From NCBI RefSeq assembly GCF_003345255.1, contig NZ_CP029331.1, positions 1,488,001 through 1,552,000 of the forward strand: a stretch of 64,000 nt of DNA, given 5' to 3'. The position numbers and the translations under genes were made by a program. Each line of letters opens with the position of its first letter. Positions within the stretch are counted from its first letter, which is position 1. This DNA comes from Pseudothauera hydrothermalis (GTDB lineage: Bacteria; Pseudomonadota; Gammaproteobacteria; Burkholderiales; Rhodocyclaceae). The notes beneath the pieces were generated by a model. It searched no databases, was not told where the DNA came from, and worked only from the letters and a program-made list of their open reading frames with translations. This document shows positions 1 through 9,554 of the stretch, in pieces.

Positions 1-2
1 AC

Positions 3-2210
3 CTGCACACCAAATATGTAGGTCAGAAACGCTTTTCCCTGGAGGGCGGCGAATCGGCCATCGTAGCCATGGACGAGCTCATCCGCGTGGCCGGCAGCTT
101 GGGCGTGGGCGAGACGGTCATCGGCATGGCCCACCGCGGCCGTTTGAACGTCCTGGTCAACACCCTGGGTAAATCGCCCTCGATGCTGTTCTCGGAGTTC
201 GAAGGCAAGGCGGCGTCAGATCTGAGCGCGGGCGATGTCAAATACCACATGGGCTTTTCCAGCGATGTGATGACCCCCGGCGGTCCGATGCACCTGACAC
301 TGGCCTTCAACCCGTCGCACCTGGAGATCATCAATCCTGTGGTCGAAGGTTCGGTTTATGCGCGGCAGTTGCGCCGTGGCGATACCGCAAAGAGCCAGGT
401 GCTGCCGGTGCTGATCCACGGCGACGCAGCGGTGGCCGGTCAAGGGGTGAATCAAGAAACGCTCAACTTCTCCCAAACCCGCGGCTACGGCACCGGCGGT
501 ACGGTGCACATCGTCATCAACAACCAGATCGGCTTTACCACCTCCGATCCACGTGATTATCGGTCTTCGCTGTACTGCACCGATATTTTCAAGATGGTCG
601 AAGCGCCGATCTTCCATGTCAACGGCGACGATCCGGAAGCGGTGGCTTTCGTGACTGCGCTGGCGGTAGAGTTCCGTCAGCAGTTCAAGAAAGACGTGGT
701 GATCGACATCGTCTGCTTCCGCCGTCTGGGCCACAACGAGCAAGACGAGCCGATGGTGACCCAGCCGCTGATGTACCGCACCATCCAGAAGCACCCGGGT
801 ACCCGTAAGCTCTACGCCGACCGTCTGGTGGCCGAGGGTACGCTTGCCAGTGACGAACCGGAAAAGATGATCGCCGAATACCGCGAGCATCTCGACAAGG
901 GCGAATTGCTCTACAACCCGGTGCTGTCTGGGCACAGCCGGCAGTTTGCGGTGGACTGGACGCCCTTCCTCAACCAGCCCTATACCGACGAGGCCGACAC
1001 CGCCATTCCGGCACAGGAAGTCAAGCGCTTGGCCGAACGTCTGTCTTACGTGCCGGAGGGTTTCACGCTGCATCCGCGGGTCAAGAAAATCATCGATGAC
1101 CGCGCCGCGATGGGCCGGGGTGAAATGCCGCTGGACTGGGGCATGGGGGAGAACCTGGCCTACGCCAGCCTGCTGGCCCAAGGCTACGGCGTGCGTATCT
1201 CGGGCGAGGACGTAGGACGGGGCACCTTTTTCCATCGCCACGCGGTGTTGCACGACCAAAAACGCGAGCGCTGGGACGAAGGCACCTACAAGCCGCTGGA
1301 AAACATCCAGGACGGTCAGGCGCGCTTCCAATGCTATGACTCGGTGTTGTCCGAAGAAGGCGTGCTGGCCTTCGAATACGGTTATGCCACCACCGAACCG
1401 AATGAATTGGTGATTTGGGAAGCGCAGTTTGGCGACTTCGTCAACGGCGCCCAGGTGGTGCTCGACCAGTTCGTCAGCTCGGGCGAGGCCAAGTGGGGGC
1501 GGCTGACCGGGCTGACCATCATGCTGCCGCACGGTTACGAGGGTCAGGGGCCGGAGCATTCGTCGGCGCGACTGGAGCGCTTCATGAACATGGCGGCGGA
1601 AAACAACTGGCAGGTCTGCGTCCCGACCACGCCCAGTCAAATCTTCCATCTGTTGCGCCGTCAGATGCTGCGTAAGCTGCGCAAGCCGCTGATCATCATC
1701 ACGCCCAAGTCCTTGCTGCGTCACAAGGAAGCGGTCTCGACCATCGATGAGCTGGCTTACGGGCGGTTCCGCACGGTCATCGGTGAAACCGAAGCGCTGG
1801 ATGCCAAGAAGGTCAAGCGCGTGGTGCTATGCCAAGGCAAAATCTATTACGAGCTGCTGGCTTATCGCCGTGAGCAGGGCATCAAGGACACCGCGCTGGT
1901 CCGCATCGAACAGCTCTATCCTTTCCCCGCGGAGGAATTTGCCAAGGCGATCAACGCCTTCCCCAACGCCAAAGAGGTGGTCTGGTGCCAGGAAGAGCCG
2001 CGCAACCAGGGCGCCTGGTATTGGTTGGTATCCCGTCAGCACCTGGTCAACGTGCTCGGAGCCAAGCGCAAGCTGCTGCTCGTGAGCCGCCCGGCTGCCG
2101 CATCGCCCGCGGTGGGCTACTACGCCAAGCACCTTGCCCAGCAAAAGGCGGTGGTGGAAAACGCCTTTGGTCCCATCAAGGATGCAATGCCGCAAAACCC
2201 TAATCAATAA
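3..2210 (+). CDS. sucA: 2-oxoglutarate dehydrogenase E1 (partial, 5' end outside window)
   Basis: Thiamine-diphosphate-dependent E1 subunit of the 2-oxoglutarate dehydrogenase complex, which decarboxylates 2-oxoglutarate in the TCA cycle and passes the succinyl group to the E2 lipoyl arm. The reading frame is already open at the left edge; 735 codons are present, so roughly 200 N-terminal residues are missing compared with the usual family length of about 940. Visible signatures: GMAHRGRLNVL, the cofactor region GDAAVAGQGVNQETLNFSQ, and GYEGQGPEHSSARLERF in the C-terminal transketolase-like half. It ends TAA, 24 nt before sucB, and the downstream gene order sucB-lpd confirms the identity over pyruvate dehydrogenase E1. 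Confidence 0.97.
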   Translation: MHTKYVGQKRFSLEGGESAIVAMDELIRVAGSLGVGETVIGMAHRGRLNVLVNTLGKSPSMLFSEFEGKAASDLSAGDVKYHMGFSSDVMTPGGPMHLTLAFNPSHLEIINPVVEGSVYARQLRRGDTAKSQVLPVLIHGDAAVAGQGVNQETLNFSQTRGYGTGGTVHIVINNQIGFTTSDPRDYRSSLYCTDIFKMVEAPIFHVNGDDPEAVAFVTALAVEFRQQFKKDVVIDIVCFRRLGHNEQDEPMVTQPLMYRTIQKHPGTRKLYADRLVAEGTLASDEPEKMIAEYREHLDKGELLYNPVLSGHSRQFAVDWTPFLNQPYTDEADTAIPAQEVKRLAERLSYVPEGFTLHPRVKKIIDDRAAMGRGEMPLDWGMGENLAYASLLAQGYGVRISGEDVGRGTFFHRHAVLHDQKRERWDEGTYKPLENIQDGQARFQCYDSVLSEEGVLAFEYGYATTEPNELVIWEAQFGDFVNGAQVVLDQFVSSGEAKWGRLTGLTIMLPHGYEGQGPEHSSARLERFMNMAAENNWQVCVPTTPSQIFHLLRRQMLRKLRKPLIIITPKSLLRHKEAVSTIDELAYGRFRTVIGETEALDAKKVKRVVLCQGKIYYELLAYRREQGIKDTALVRIEQLYPFPAEEFAKAINAFPNAKEVVWCQEEPRNQGAWYWLVSRQHLVNVLGAKRKLLLVSRPAAASPAVGYYAKHLAQQKAVVENAFGPIKDAMPQNPNQ

Positions 2211-2234
2211 CGATACACACCGGGAGAAAATTCC

Positions 2235-3425
2235 ATGCTGATCGAAGTCAAGGTGCCGCAGCTGTCCGAGTCCGTGTCCGAAGCCACGTTGGTTTCCTGG
2301 CATAAAAAAGAGGGCGAACTCGTATCGCGCGACGAGAATCTGATCGATATCGAAACCGATAAAGTGGTGCTTGAGACCCCCGCGCCGGCCGATGGTGTGC
2401 TGGTGAAGATCATCAAGCAAAACGGCGAGACGGTCACTTCGGGTGAGCTGATCGCCCAAATCGACACTGAAGCCAAGGCGGCTGCGGGCGCCGCCAAACC
2501 GGCCGAGCCGGTTCCGGCAGTCACCCCGCCGCCGGCCGCCGCGCCGGCCGCGGCAGCCGGTACCGCCAGCCCGGCTGCACGCAAGATTCTGGAAGAAAAA
2601 GGTCTTGCCGCCGCGGACGTGGCCGGTTCGGGCCGTGGTGGCCGGGTGACCAAGGAGGACGCCGTGGCCGCCCAGCCAAAAGCTGCCACGCCCGCTGGGG
2701 CGCCGGCGGTGGTGCTATCCGGCGCGCGTCCGGAAGAGCGCGTACCCATGACCCGCCTGCGTGCCCGCATTGCCGAACGCCTGATCCAGTCCAAGAACGA
2801 AAATGCCATCCTGACCACGTTCAACGAAGTCAACATGGCGCCGGTCATGGCGCTGCGCAAACAATACGGCGAAAAGTTCGAAAAAACCCACGGCGTTCGT
2901 CTGGGTTTCATGGGCTTTTTCGTTAAGGCCGCAGTGGCTGCGCTCAAGAAGTTCCCGATCCTGAACGCCTCGGTCGACGGCAACGACATCGTCTATCACG
3001 GCTACATCGACATCGGCATTGCGGTGGGCAGCCCGCGCGGCCTGGTGGTGCCGATCCTGCGTGACGCCGACCAGATGTCGATCGCGGAAATCGAGAAAAA
3101 GATCGCCGAGTTCGGCCAAAAAGCCAAGGACGGCAAGCTGTCGTTGGAAGAACTCTCCGGCGGCACCTTCTCGATCTCCAACGGCGGCGTGTTCGGTTCG
3201 ATGCTGTCGACGCCGATCATCAACCCGCCGCAGTCGGCCATTCTCGGCATCCATGCCACCAAGGACCGTCCGGTAGTGGAAAACGGTCAGGTTGTCATCC
3301 GTCCGATCAACTACCTGGCGCTGTCTTACGATCACCGCATCATCGATGGCCGCGAAGCGGTGCTGGGTCTGGTGACCATCAAAGAAGCACTGGAAGATCC
3401 GGCGCGTCTGATCCTCGACGTGTGA
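2235..3425 (+). CDS. sucB: 2-oxoglutarate dehydrogenase E2, dihydrolipoyl succinyltransferase
   Basis: Core acyltransferase of the 2-oxoglutarate dehydrogenase complex; transfers succinyl from lipoate to CoA. 396 residues. The single N-terminal lipoyl domain (about residues 1-77) carries the lipoylation lysine K43 in IETDKVVLE. An Ala/Pro-rich linker follows, then the E3/E1-binding domain (about 112-148, [14 protein letters not shown]) and the catalytic domain ending in the active-site DHRIIDG (His367, Asp371). The ATG is preceded by GGGAG at a normal distance. It lies between sucA (24 nt) and lpd (85 nt, with a strong hairpin between them). Length and the one-lipoyl architecture fit SucB rather than AceF. 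Confidence 0.97.
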   Translation: MLIEVKVPQLSESVSEATLVSWHKKEGELVSRDENLIDIETDKVVLETPAPADGVLVKIIKQNGETVTSGELIAQIDTEAKAAAGAAKPAEPVPAVTPPPAAAPAAAAGTASPAARKILEEKGLAAADVAGSGRGGRVTKEDAVAAQPKAATPAGAPAVVLSGARPEERVPMTRLRARIAERLIQSKNENAILTTFNEVNMAPVMALRKQYGEKFEKTHGVRLGFMGFFVKAAVAALKKFPILNASVDGNDIVYHGYIDIGIAVGSPRGLVVPILRDADQMSIAEIEKKIAEFGQKAKDGKLSLEELSGGTFSISNGGVFGSMLSTPIINPPQSAILGIHATKDRPVVENGQVVIRPINYLALSYDHRIIDGREAVLGLVTIKEALEDPARLILDV

Positions 3426-3436
3426 TCAAGATCGAC

Positions 3437-3492
3437 CGGGGCGCGCGTCGCGTGAAAGCGTGTGCTTTCAGCCGCGGGCGCGTCCCGCGTGC
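3437..3492 (+). repeat. Intercistronic hairpin between sucB and lpd
   Basis: The 85-nt gap between sucB and lpd holds a perfect 7-bp stem TGAAAGC / GCTTTCA around the loop GTGT (3453-3470), extended outward by GC-rich arms that pair imperfectly (about 3437-3452 with 3471-3492). There is no following T-run, so it is not an intrinsic terminator. A role in mRNA processing or in setting lpd level relative to sucAB is inference. Confidence 0.6.
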
Positions 3493-3510
3493 CAAGAAAG
3501 GGAGAATCCT

Positions 3511-4935
3511 ATGTCCAAGCAATTCGACGTTCTCGTCATCGGCGGCGGCCCCGGCGGTTATGTGGCGGCCATCCGTGCCGCACAGCTCGGCTTCAAGACC
3601 GCCTGCTGCGAATCCAATCCGTATGCCGACCCCAAGGGCGAGCCACGCCTCGGCGGTACCTGCCTGAACGTGGGCTGCATTCCGTCCAAGGCACTGTTGC
3701 ACACCTCGCACCTGTTTGAAGAAGCCGCGCACAGTTTTGCTGCCCAGGGCATCAGTGTCGGCGCGCCCAAAATCGATGTGGCCAAGATGCTGGCGCGCAA
3801 AAGTGGCATCGTCGATCAGCTCACCGGCGGTATCAAAGGACTGTTCAAAAAGAATAAGGTGACTCTACTCGCCGGCCATGGCTCCTTCGTGAAACAGTTG
3901 GCCGACGGTTGGGAGCTCAAAGTTGGCGAAGAGACCGTGGTAGCCAAGCAGGTGATCGTCGCCACCGGTTCCAAGGCCCGGCATTTGCCGGGCATTCCGG
4001 TGGATAACAAAATTGTCTGCGACAACGTTGGCGCACTGGACATCGATGCGGTGCCAAAGAAACTGGCGATCATTGGCGCGGGCGTCATCGGCCTGGAAAT
4101 GGGTTCGGTGTGGCGTCGGCTGGGTTCGGAGGTCACCGTGCTCGAAGCCATGCCCGATTTCCTGGCCGCAGCCGACCAGGATATTGCCAAGGAGGCGTTC
4201 AAGCTCTTCACCAAGCAAGGTCTGAAGATCAATCTTGGCGTCAAGCTCGGTGAGGTCAATGTCGGCAAGAAAGGCGTGTCGCTGACCTATACCGACAAAG
4301 ACGGCGCGGAACAGAAGCTGGATGCCGACCGCCTGATCGTCTCGGTGGGCCGCGTGCCCAATACCGACGGCCTGAACGCCGAAGCGGTGGGCTTGAAACT
4401 CAATGAACGCGGCATGATCGAGGTGGATGATCACTGCCGCACCAATTTGCCTGGCGTATGGGCGGTGGGCGATGTGGTGCGCGGGCCGATGTTGGCGCAC
4501 AAGGCCATGGAAGAAGCGGTGATGGTGGCTGAAGTGATGGCAGGGCAAGCCGGTCACTGCAACTTCGACACCGTGCCTTGGATCATCTATACCGCGCCGG
4601 AGATCGCTTGGGTTGGCAAGACCGAGCAACAGCTCAAGGCCGAAGGTGTGGCCTACAAGGCCGGTAAGATCCCGTTTGCCTTCAACGGCCGCGCGATGGG
4701 CATGGCCGCGCCGGAAGGATTCGTGAAGATGCTGGCCTGCGCCAAGACCGATCGCATTTTGGGTGTGCACATTATCGGTGCATCCGCTTCCGAGTTGATT
4801 GCCGAAGCGGTTGTGGCCATGGAGTTTGGCGGCGCATCGGAAGATATCGCGCGCATCTGCCACGGTCATCCGACCATGTCGGAAGTCATGCATGAGGCCG
4901 CGCTCGCCTGCGACAAGCGGCCCTTGCACGCCTGA
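3511..4935 (+). CDS. lpdA: Dihydrolipoyl dehydrogenase (E3)
   Basis: FAD flavoprotein that reoxidises the dihydrolipoyl arm of E2 with NAD+. The start chosen is ATG 3511, preceded by GGGAGA; it places the FAD-binding motif [12 protein letters not shown] at residues 9-20, whereas the upstream in-frame ATG at 3460 adds unrelated residues. 474 residues. The redox disulfide is Cys51/Cys56 in [13 protein letters not shown], a second dinucleotide fold is at [13 protein letters not shown], and the C-terminal dimer interface supplies the His453-x4-Glu458 pair in HGHPTMSE. It is the last gene of the suc operon and is followed by a strong terminator. Confidence 0.96.
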   Translation: MSKQFDVLVIGGGPGGYVAAIRAAQLGFKTACCESNPYADPKGEPRLGGTCLNVGCIPSKALLHTSHLFEEAAHSFAAQGISVGAPKIDVAKMLARKSGIVDQLTGGIKGLFKKNKVTLLAGHGSFVKQLADGWELKVGEETVVAKQVIVATGSKARHLPGIPVDNKIVCDNVGALDIDAVPKKLAIIGAGVIGLEMGSVWRRLGSEVTVLEAMPDFLAAADQDIAKEAFKLFTKQGLKINLGVKLGEVNVGKKGVSLTYTDKDGAEQKLDADRLIVSVGRVPNTDGLNAEAVGLKLNERGMIEVDDHCRTNLPGVWAVGDVVRGPMLAHKAMEEAVMVAEVMAGQAGHCNFDTVPWIIYTAPEIAWVGKTEQQLKAEGVAYKAGKIPFAFNGRAMGMAAPEGFVKMLACAKTDRILGVHIIGASASELIAEAVVAMEFGGASEDIARICHGHPTMSEVMHEAALACDKRPLHA

Positions 4936-4956
4936 ACCGGGCCTCACACGACAAGC

Positions 4957-5005
4957 AGGGAGAAGGTCGGGGCGCCGCCAGGCGCCCGGGCGCTTCTCCC
5001 TTTTT
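4957..5005 (+). terminator. Rho-independent terminator after lpdA
   Basis: Perfect 9-bp stem AGGGAGAAG (4957-4965) with CTTCTCCCT (4993-5001), an inner GC-rich hairpin GGGCGCC-type in the loop, and a run of five T (5001-5005). It closes the sucA-sucB-lpdA operon just before zapE. Confidence 0.85.
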
Positions 5006-5034
5006 CATCCGGTTAAATTTATCGCAGCGCAACC

Positions 5035-6147
5035 ATGCCCCATCGCATTCTCAACGTTGCCGAACACGGCATGCTCGACGCCTACGAGGCGCAACTGAAG
5101 GCGCGTGGTTACAAGTCCGATCCCGCGCAGCGCGCCGCCGCGCAGCGGCTGCAGCGCTTATACACCGAGTTGCTGGCGTTCAAAGCGGCCCGCCGCTCGG
5201 TGATCCGCAAGATTTTTGCCCGCCCGCACATGCCGCGCAGTGTGTACTTTTGGGGCGGTGTCGGGCGCGGTAAAAGCTTTTTGATGGACTGCTTTTTTGA
5301 GGCCGTGCCCTACCGGCGTAAGCGCCGGGTGCATTTCCACGCTTTCATGCAGGAAGTGCAAAACGATCTCAAGCAACACAATCATGAACCCGATCCCCTG
5401 CAAAAGGTGGCCGACCGCATCGCCCGCCAAACCCGTCTGCTCTGTTTTGACGAGTTTCATGTGTCGGACATCGCCGATGCAATGATCCTCGGCCGCCTGC
5501 TGGAAGCGCTGTTCGCCCGCGGGGTGATCTTTGTAATGACCTCGAATTACCCGCCGGACGGTCTTTATCCCAATGGCCTGATGCGGATCAACTTTTTGCC
5601 CACCATCGAGATGATCAAGCGCCGCTTCGATGTGTTCGAGGTCGATCATGGCACCGATTATCGTCTGCGCACTCTGGAGCGGATCGAGATCTACCTGGTG
5701 CCGCACGACGAGGCGGCTGTCGCCAAGATGCGCGAAGATTTCCGCCGGCTGGCCGGCAACGCAGGCGAGAGCGGCGAAATCGAAGTCCTGGGACGCACGC
5801 TGCCGGTGTTGCGTAAAGCGCCGGGGGTGATCTGGTTCGACTTTGCTACGCTCTGTGGCGGCCCGCGGTCGCAGAACGACTACCTGGAAATCGCGCGTGA
5901 ACATCACACTTTGTTTCTGTCCGACGTGCCCAGAATGAGCCCAGGGCAGGCATCCGAGGCGCGTCGCTTCACATGGTTGATCGACGTACTGTATGACCAC
6001 CGGGTCAAGTTGATCATGAGTGCCGCGGTCGAAGCGCCCGAGCTCTACACCGAAGGGCAGAATGCGCATGAGTTCGTGCGCACCGTGAGCCGCCTGATCG
6101 AGATGCGCACCCGGGATTACCTTGCCGAGGCGCACCGGGTGGAGTAG
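5035..6147 (+). CDS. zapE: Cell division protein ZapE, AFG1-like ATPase
   Basis: AFG1/LACE1-family P-loop ATPase; the E. coli member ZapE acts at the constriction site, and the mitochondrial relatives are linked to protein quality control. 370 residues. Walker A is GGVGRGKS (Lys80) and Walker B is LLCFDEFHVSDIADA, which is characteristic of the family. Starts at ATG 5035, 30 nt after the terminator of the suc operon, so it probably has its own promoter. This position immediately downstream of lpd is common in betaproteobacteria. 157 nt without a gene follow; I see no clear terminator there. Confidence 0.93.
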   Translation: MPHRILNVAEHGMLDAYEAQLKARGYKSDPAQRAAAQRLQRLYTELLAFKAARRSVIRKIFARPHMPRSVYFWGGVGRGKSFLMDCFFEAVPYRRKRRVHFHAFMQEVQNDLKQHNHEPDPLQKVADRIARQTRLLCFDEFHVSDIADAMILGRLLEALFARGVIFVMTSNYPPDGLYPNGLMRINFLPTIEMIKRRFDVFEVDHGTDYRLRTLERIEIYLVPHDEAAVAKMREDFRRLAGNAGESGEIEVLGRTLPVLRKAPGVIWFDFATLCGGPRSQNDYLEIAREHHTLFLSDVPRMSPGQASEARRFTWLIDVLYDHRVKLIMSAAVEAPELYTEGQNAHEFVRTVSRLIEMRTRDYLAEAHRVE

Positions 6148-6304
6148 GGCGGTTTATCGTGGATTCACAGGCGGTTGAAAAACATCGCGCGCACGGCTTG
6201 ACGATTCAGCGCTAAGTAACCTGGGTGCATCCGCTCGATGGGCAAGCAGACTCCGGGCCGTACAACGGCACCGAGCCTCCATCGCAGTGCTTCTCAACGG
6301 TCTG

Positions 6305-6499
6305 TTAAACCCGCACGTCGATGTTTTGGCCGAGATGGGCGGGGGCTGAAGGCGCGGTTTGCGGCAGGGCGGCGATCAGTTGCGCGGCCTGTTGCGCCTG
6401 AAGCTCGAGTGCTTTTTTCAGTACCAGCGTGCTTACCGCATCGGCTACTCGCGCTTGGCTTAGACTGGAAGCAATGCTGGCTGCGGAGCTGACATTCAT
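6305..6499 (-). CDS. YjfB-like putative motility protein
   Basis: 64-residue protein starting at ATG 6499 with a good ribosome site (GAGGGTG about 7 nt upstream). It reads MNVSSAASIASSLSQ then a long Ala/Gln/Leu-rich helix (VLKKALELQAQQAAQLIAAL) and a short tail ending NIDVRV. This shape, a polar N-terminus, one amphipathic helix and a final hydrophobic strand, is that of the small YjfB putative motility family. Function is not established. It is transcribed away from the secretin-like gene, whose possible start at 6498 would overlap this start codon. No other flagellar or chemotaxis gene is in the window. Confidence 0.75.
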   Translation of the reverse strand: MNVSSAASIASSLSQARVADAVSTLVLKKALELQAQQAAQLIAALPQTAPSAPAHLGQNIDVRV

Positions 6500-6545
6500 G
6501 GTGATACACCCTCTTTTTGCCACCGGCTGCCGGCCGGATGGCCGT

Positions 6546-7439
6546 ATGGCTTGCCATTCTAACCTCGCGCCGTACGTGCGGGGTTTACCGCTGGGTGGCC
6601 GCTGGCTGTTCTGGTTTCGTGCGCTGATATTACTTGGTTTGTTGGCGCCGTGGTCGCTGCCGGCTGCGGAACTGCCGCTGGAGATCATTGAGCTACGCCA
6701 CCGTCAAGCCGAGGACTTGCTACCGGTGCTGCGCACCATGGTCGCACCGGGTGGGCGTGTTTCCGGCATGCAGCATAAGCTGTTCATCCGCAGTACCGCG
6801 GACAATCTTGCCCAGTTGCGGGCAGCGCTGGCGGAATTGGATCAACCGGCGGTGCGTCTTTTGATCTCGATACGTCAATCTGCGGCGCAGATCGAGCACA
6901 GGCGCGGGGCCGATGTTCATGGACGCATCGGCAATGAGCGGATAAGCATCGAAAGCCCGCCAGCCGGTGCCGGCATGCGCAACTCAGGCGTCGAGCTACA
7001 GATCGGCGGCGGGTATCGACAACACAACATGCAGGCGGTGCAACAGGTGCAGACCATCGAAGGCGGACAGGCTTACATCCATACCGGAGTTTCCGTGCCG
7101 GTACCGTTACGGCGACGCTGGTTGTCGGCCGATGGCGTGGTGTTGTCCGACACCGTAATTTGGCGTGACCTGGGTACTGGCTTCAACGCCGTGCCGCGTA
7201 TCCTTGGCGACCGGGTGCGCATCGAGATCAGTCCCTATGATGAAGAGCCGCTGTCGGTACCGGGTGCCGCCGCGGTGCGTCGGCTGAGCACCACGGTGGA
7301 GGGCCGTTTGGGGGAATGGATTGCGCTGGGCGCCAGCGCGCTGGATGGGGCAGACACTGAAGCGGCCATCACCTCTCGCGAAGCGGCCGAGGCCAGCCGC
7401 AGTAATGCGCTGTGGCTGAAGGTCGAACGCTTGGACTGA
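6546..7439 (+). CDS. Secretin-like periplasmic protein lacking the pore domain
   Basis: About 297 residues from ATG 6546, chosen because it gives a normal signal peptide: a basic start, hydrophobic core LFWFRALILLGLLAPW and cleavage near PAA/ELP (residue 41). An in-frame ATG at 6498 is possible but would overlap the divergent gene's start codon. Residues about 43-105 (IIELRHRQAEDLLPVLRTM to LRAALAELDQPAVR) look like the small N1/NolW domain of type II/III/IV secretins. The following region with VQTIEGGQAYIHTGVSVPVP resembles the entry to a secretin domain, but there is no full-length beta-barrel. Probably a periplasmic domain protein; role unknown. No pilus or secretion operon surrounds it. 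Confidence 0.6.
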   Translation: MACHSNLAPYVRGLPLGGRWLFWFRALILLGLLAPWSLPAAELPLEIIELRHRQAEDLLPVLRTMVAPGGRVSGMQHKLFIRSTADNLAQLRAALAELDQPAVRLLISIRQSAAQIEHRRGADVHGRIGNERISIESPPAGAGMRNSGVELQIGGGYRQHNMQAVQQVQTIEGGQAYIHTGVSVPVPLRRRWLSADGVVLSDTVIWRDLGTGFNAVPRILGDRVRIEISPYDEEPLSVPGAAAVRRLSTTVEGRLGEWIALGASALDGADTEAAITSREAAEASRSNALWLKVERLD

Positions 7440-7521
7440 GCATGTCGCCGGCCACATCGGTCCGTATCGACTGCGGGGCGGTGATAGCATTGCGGCTTTG
7501 CGTTGATATTTTTGATGCCAG

Positions 7522-9477
7522 ATGAGTGCTGTCGAACAGGCTTTTGCGCCGGATGGCCCCCTGGCCAAAGCCATCCCGACCTTTCGGGCGCGCGCGCAGC
7601 AGGTCGAGATGGCCGGACTGATCGACCAGGCCCTGCGCGAGCACCGCGTGCTGGTGGCCGAAGCGGGCACCGGAACCGGCAAGACCTTCGCCTATCTGGT
7701 GCCGGCGCTGCTCTCTGGCGGTAAGGTGATCATTTCCACCGGCACCAAAACCTTGCAAGACCAGCTCTTCAACCGCGACCTGCCAATGGTGCGCGCGGCG
7801 CTCAAGGTGCCAGTGAGCATTGCGCTGCTCAAGGGGCGGGCCAACTATGTGTGCCCCTACCACTTGGCGCGGCACGCTGCCGACGGGCGCTTCATCAGCC
7901 CCCAGGATGCGGCCGATCTGCGCGCCATCGCACGTTTTGCGCAAACTACGCAAACCGGCGACAAAGCCGAATGCACCGCGGTACGCGAAGACTCACCGGC
8001 ATGGCTGGCTGCCACCTCGACGCGCGACAACTGCCTTGGCCAAGACTGCCCGAATGTCAAAGAATGCTTCGTGCTCGCCGCCCGCCGTGCGGCAATGGAG
8101 GCTGACGTGGTGGTGGTCAACCACCACCTGTTTTTCGCCGATGTGATGCTGCGCGACGAAGGCATGGGCGAGCTGCTGCCGGCCTGCAATGCGGTCATTT
8201 TCGACGAGGCTCACCAACTGCCGGAGACCGCCAGCCTGTTTTTTGGCCAGAGTGTGTCCACTGGTCAGGCGCTGGATCTGGCGCGCGACACACGCTCGGA
8301 GACGATTGCCGCAGCGCCCGATTGCCGCGACCTGATCGATGCTACGCGTGCGCTGGAAAAGGCCGCCCGCGACCTGCGCCTGGTCTTTGGTAGCGAATCG
8401 GCCCGTCTGTCGGCCGCCCAAGCGGAGGCCCTGCCGGAATTCGATGCCAAGGTGCAGGCGTTGGCCGACGAGCTCGCCCGCATCGAGGCCGTGCTCGAAA
8501 CCCAGGCCGAACGCTCCGAAGGTCTGGCCAACTGCCTGCGGCGCGTCCAGGAGATGGGCGAACGCCTCACCCATTGGCGCCAACCCGAAGACACCGAACT
8601 GATCCGCTGGGCCGAAGTATTCTCCCAATCGGTGGCGCTCAATGCCACGCCGCTATATGTCTCGGACGTCTTTCGGCGGCAGCTCGAAGGCCATCTGCGC
8701 GCCTGGATTTTCACCTCGGCCACGCTCGCGGTGGGGCAGGACTTTGGTCACTACTGCCGCGAGCTGGGACTGGCCTGGTTGGAACCGCCGCCGCTCACCG
8801 CGGTATGGGGTAGTCCTTTCGATTACGGTCAGCAGGCGCTCCTGTACGCACCGCAGGGCATGCCCGACCCCAACGCGCCCGACTACAGCGAAGCGGTGGC
8901 ACGTAAAGCGCTGCCGCTGATCCGCGCCGCGCGCGGGCGCGCCTTCGTGCTGTGCACCTCGCTGCGCGCCATGCGCCGGGTGCATCAGCTGCTTGCCGAC
9001 GGCTTGAGCGCAGCCGGCGAGCAACTGCCGCTGCTACTGCAGGGCGAAGGTTCGCGCACCGAATTGCTGGCGCGGTTTCGACGTTTAGGCAATGCGGTGC
9101 TGGTGGCCAGCCAAAGTTTCTGGGAAGGCGTGGATGTGCCGGGGGATGCGCTGTCGCTGGTGGTGATCGATAAACTGCCATTTGCTCCGCCGGATGATCC
9201 GGTACTCGCTGCGCGTGTCGAGCACCTGCAAAAAAGCGGGCGCAATCCCTTCATCCACTACCAGCTACCCCGGACCGTGATCAACATGAAACAAGGGGCC
9301 GGCCGGCTCATCCGCAGTGAGCATGACCGCGGCGTGTTGTGTATTTGCGACCCGCGGATGGTGGATAAACCCTACGGCAAGGTGGTGTGGCGCAGCTTGC
9401 CACCGATGCGCCGCACCCGGGTCGAAGCGGAGGCGGTCGAATTTTTGATGCAACTGCCACCGCCTATCTCGCCCTGA
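7522..9477 (+). CDS. yoaA: YoaA/DinG-family ATP-dependent DNA helicase
   Basis: XPD-like superfamily 2 helicase, 651 residues, 5'-3' polarity expected; YoaA works in replication repair. Walker A is EAGTGTGKT (Lys54), DEAH is at residues 228-231, and [14 protein letters not shown] is the C-terminal motif VI with the arginine finger. Four cysteines, Cys111, Cys171, Cys176 and Cys182, sit where the family binds a 4Fe-4S cluster, so this gene depends on the iron-sulfur machinery encoded later in the window. The length fits YoaA better than the longer DinG, but the two are hard to separate by eye. Start ATG 7522; selO begins 77 nt after its end. Confidence 0.88.
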   Translation: MSAVEQAFAPDGPLAKAIPTFRARAQQVEMAGLIDQALREHRVLVAEAGTGTGKTFAYLVPALLSGGKVIISTGTKTLQDQLFNRDLPMVRAALKVPVSIALLKGRANYVCPYHLARHAADGRFISPQDAADLRAIARFAQTTQTGDKAECTAVREDSPAWLAATSTRDNCLGQDCPNVKECFVLAARRAAMEADVVVVNHHLFFADVMLRDEGMGELLPACNAVIFDEAHQLPETASLFFGQSVSTGQALDLARDTRSETIAAAPDCRDLIDATRALEKAARDLRLVFGSESARLSAAQAEALPEFDAKVQALADELARIEAVLETQAERSEGLANCLRRVQEMGERLTHWRQPEDTELIRWAEVFSQSVALNATPLYVSDVFRRQLEGHLRAWIFTSATLAVGQDFGHYCRELGLAWLEPPPLTAVWGSPFDYGQQALLYAPQGMPDPNAPDYSEAVARKALPLIRAARGRAFVLCTSLRAMRRVHQLLADGLSAAGEQLPLLLQGEGSRTELLARFRRLGNAVLVASQSFWEGVDVPGDALSLVVIDKLPFAPPDDPVLAARVEHLQKSGRNPFIHYQLPRTVINMKQGAGRLIRSEHDRGVLCICDPRMVDKPYGKVVWRSLPPMRRTRVEAEAVEFLMQLPPPISP

Positions 9478-9554
9478 TCGGCCCAAGCGGGCGAACCTCT
9501 CGCTTCGAGACGCACTCTCAAACAACACTGCACAACAACAACATTTCTCCCCCA

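Noticed and set aside
216-1724. Long open frame (about 500 codons) antisense to sucA; similar ones lie antisense to acnA, acnB, pilU/dapD and prmB-dapE
   Set aside because: They lie wholly opposite strongly conserved genes, have no family motifs, and are expected in GC-rich DNA where the third-position bias leaves antisense frames open.
6205-6225. Sequence CGATTCAGCGCT shared with the IS66 left end near 19723
   Set aside because: A 12-base match is expected by chance many times within a 64-kb window, and the flanks do not match.
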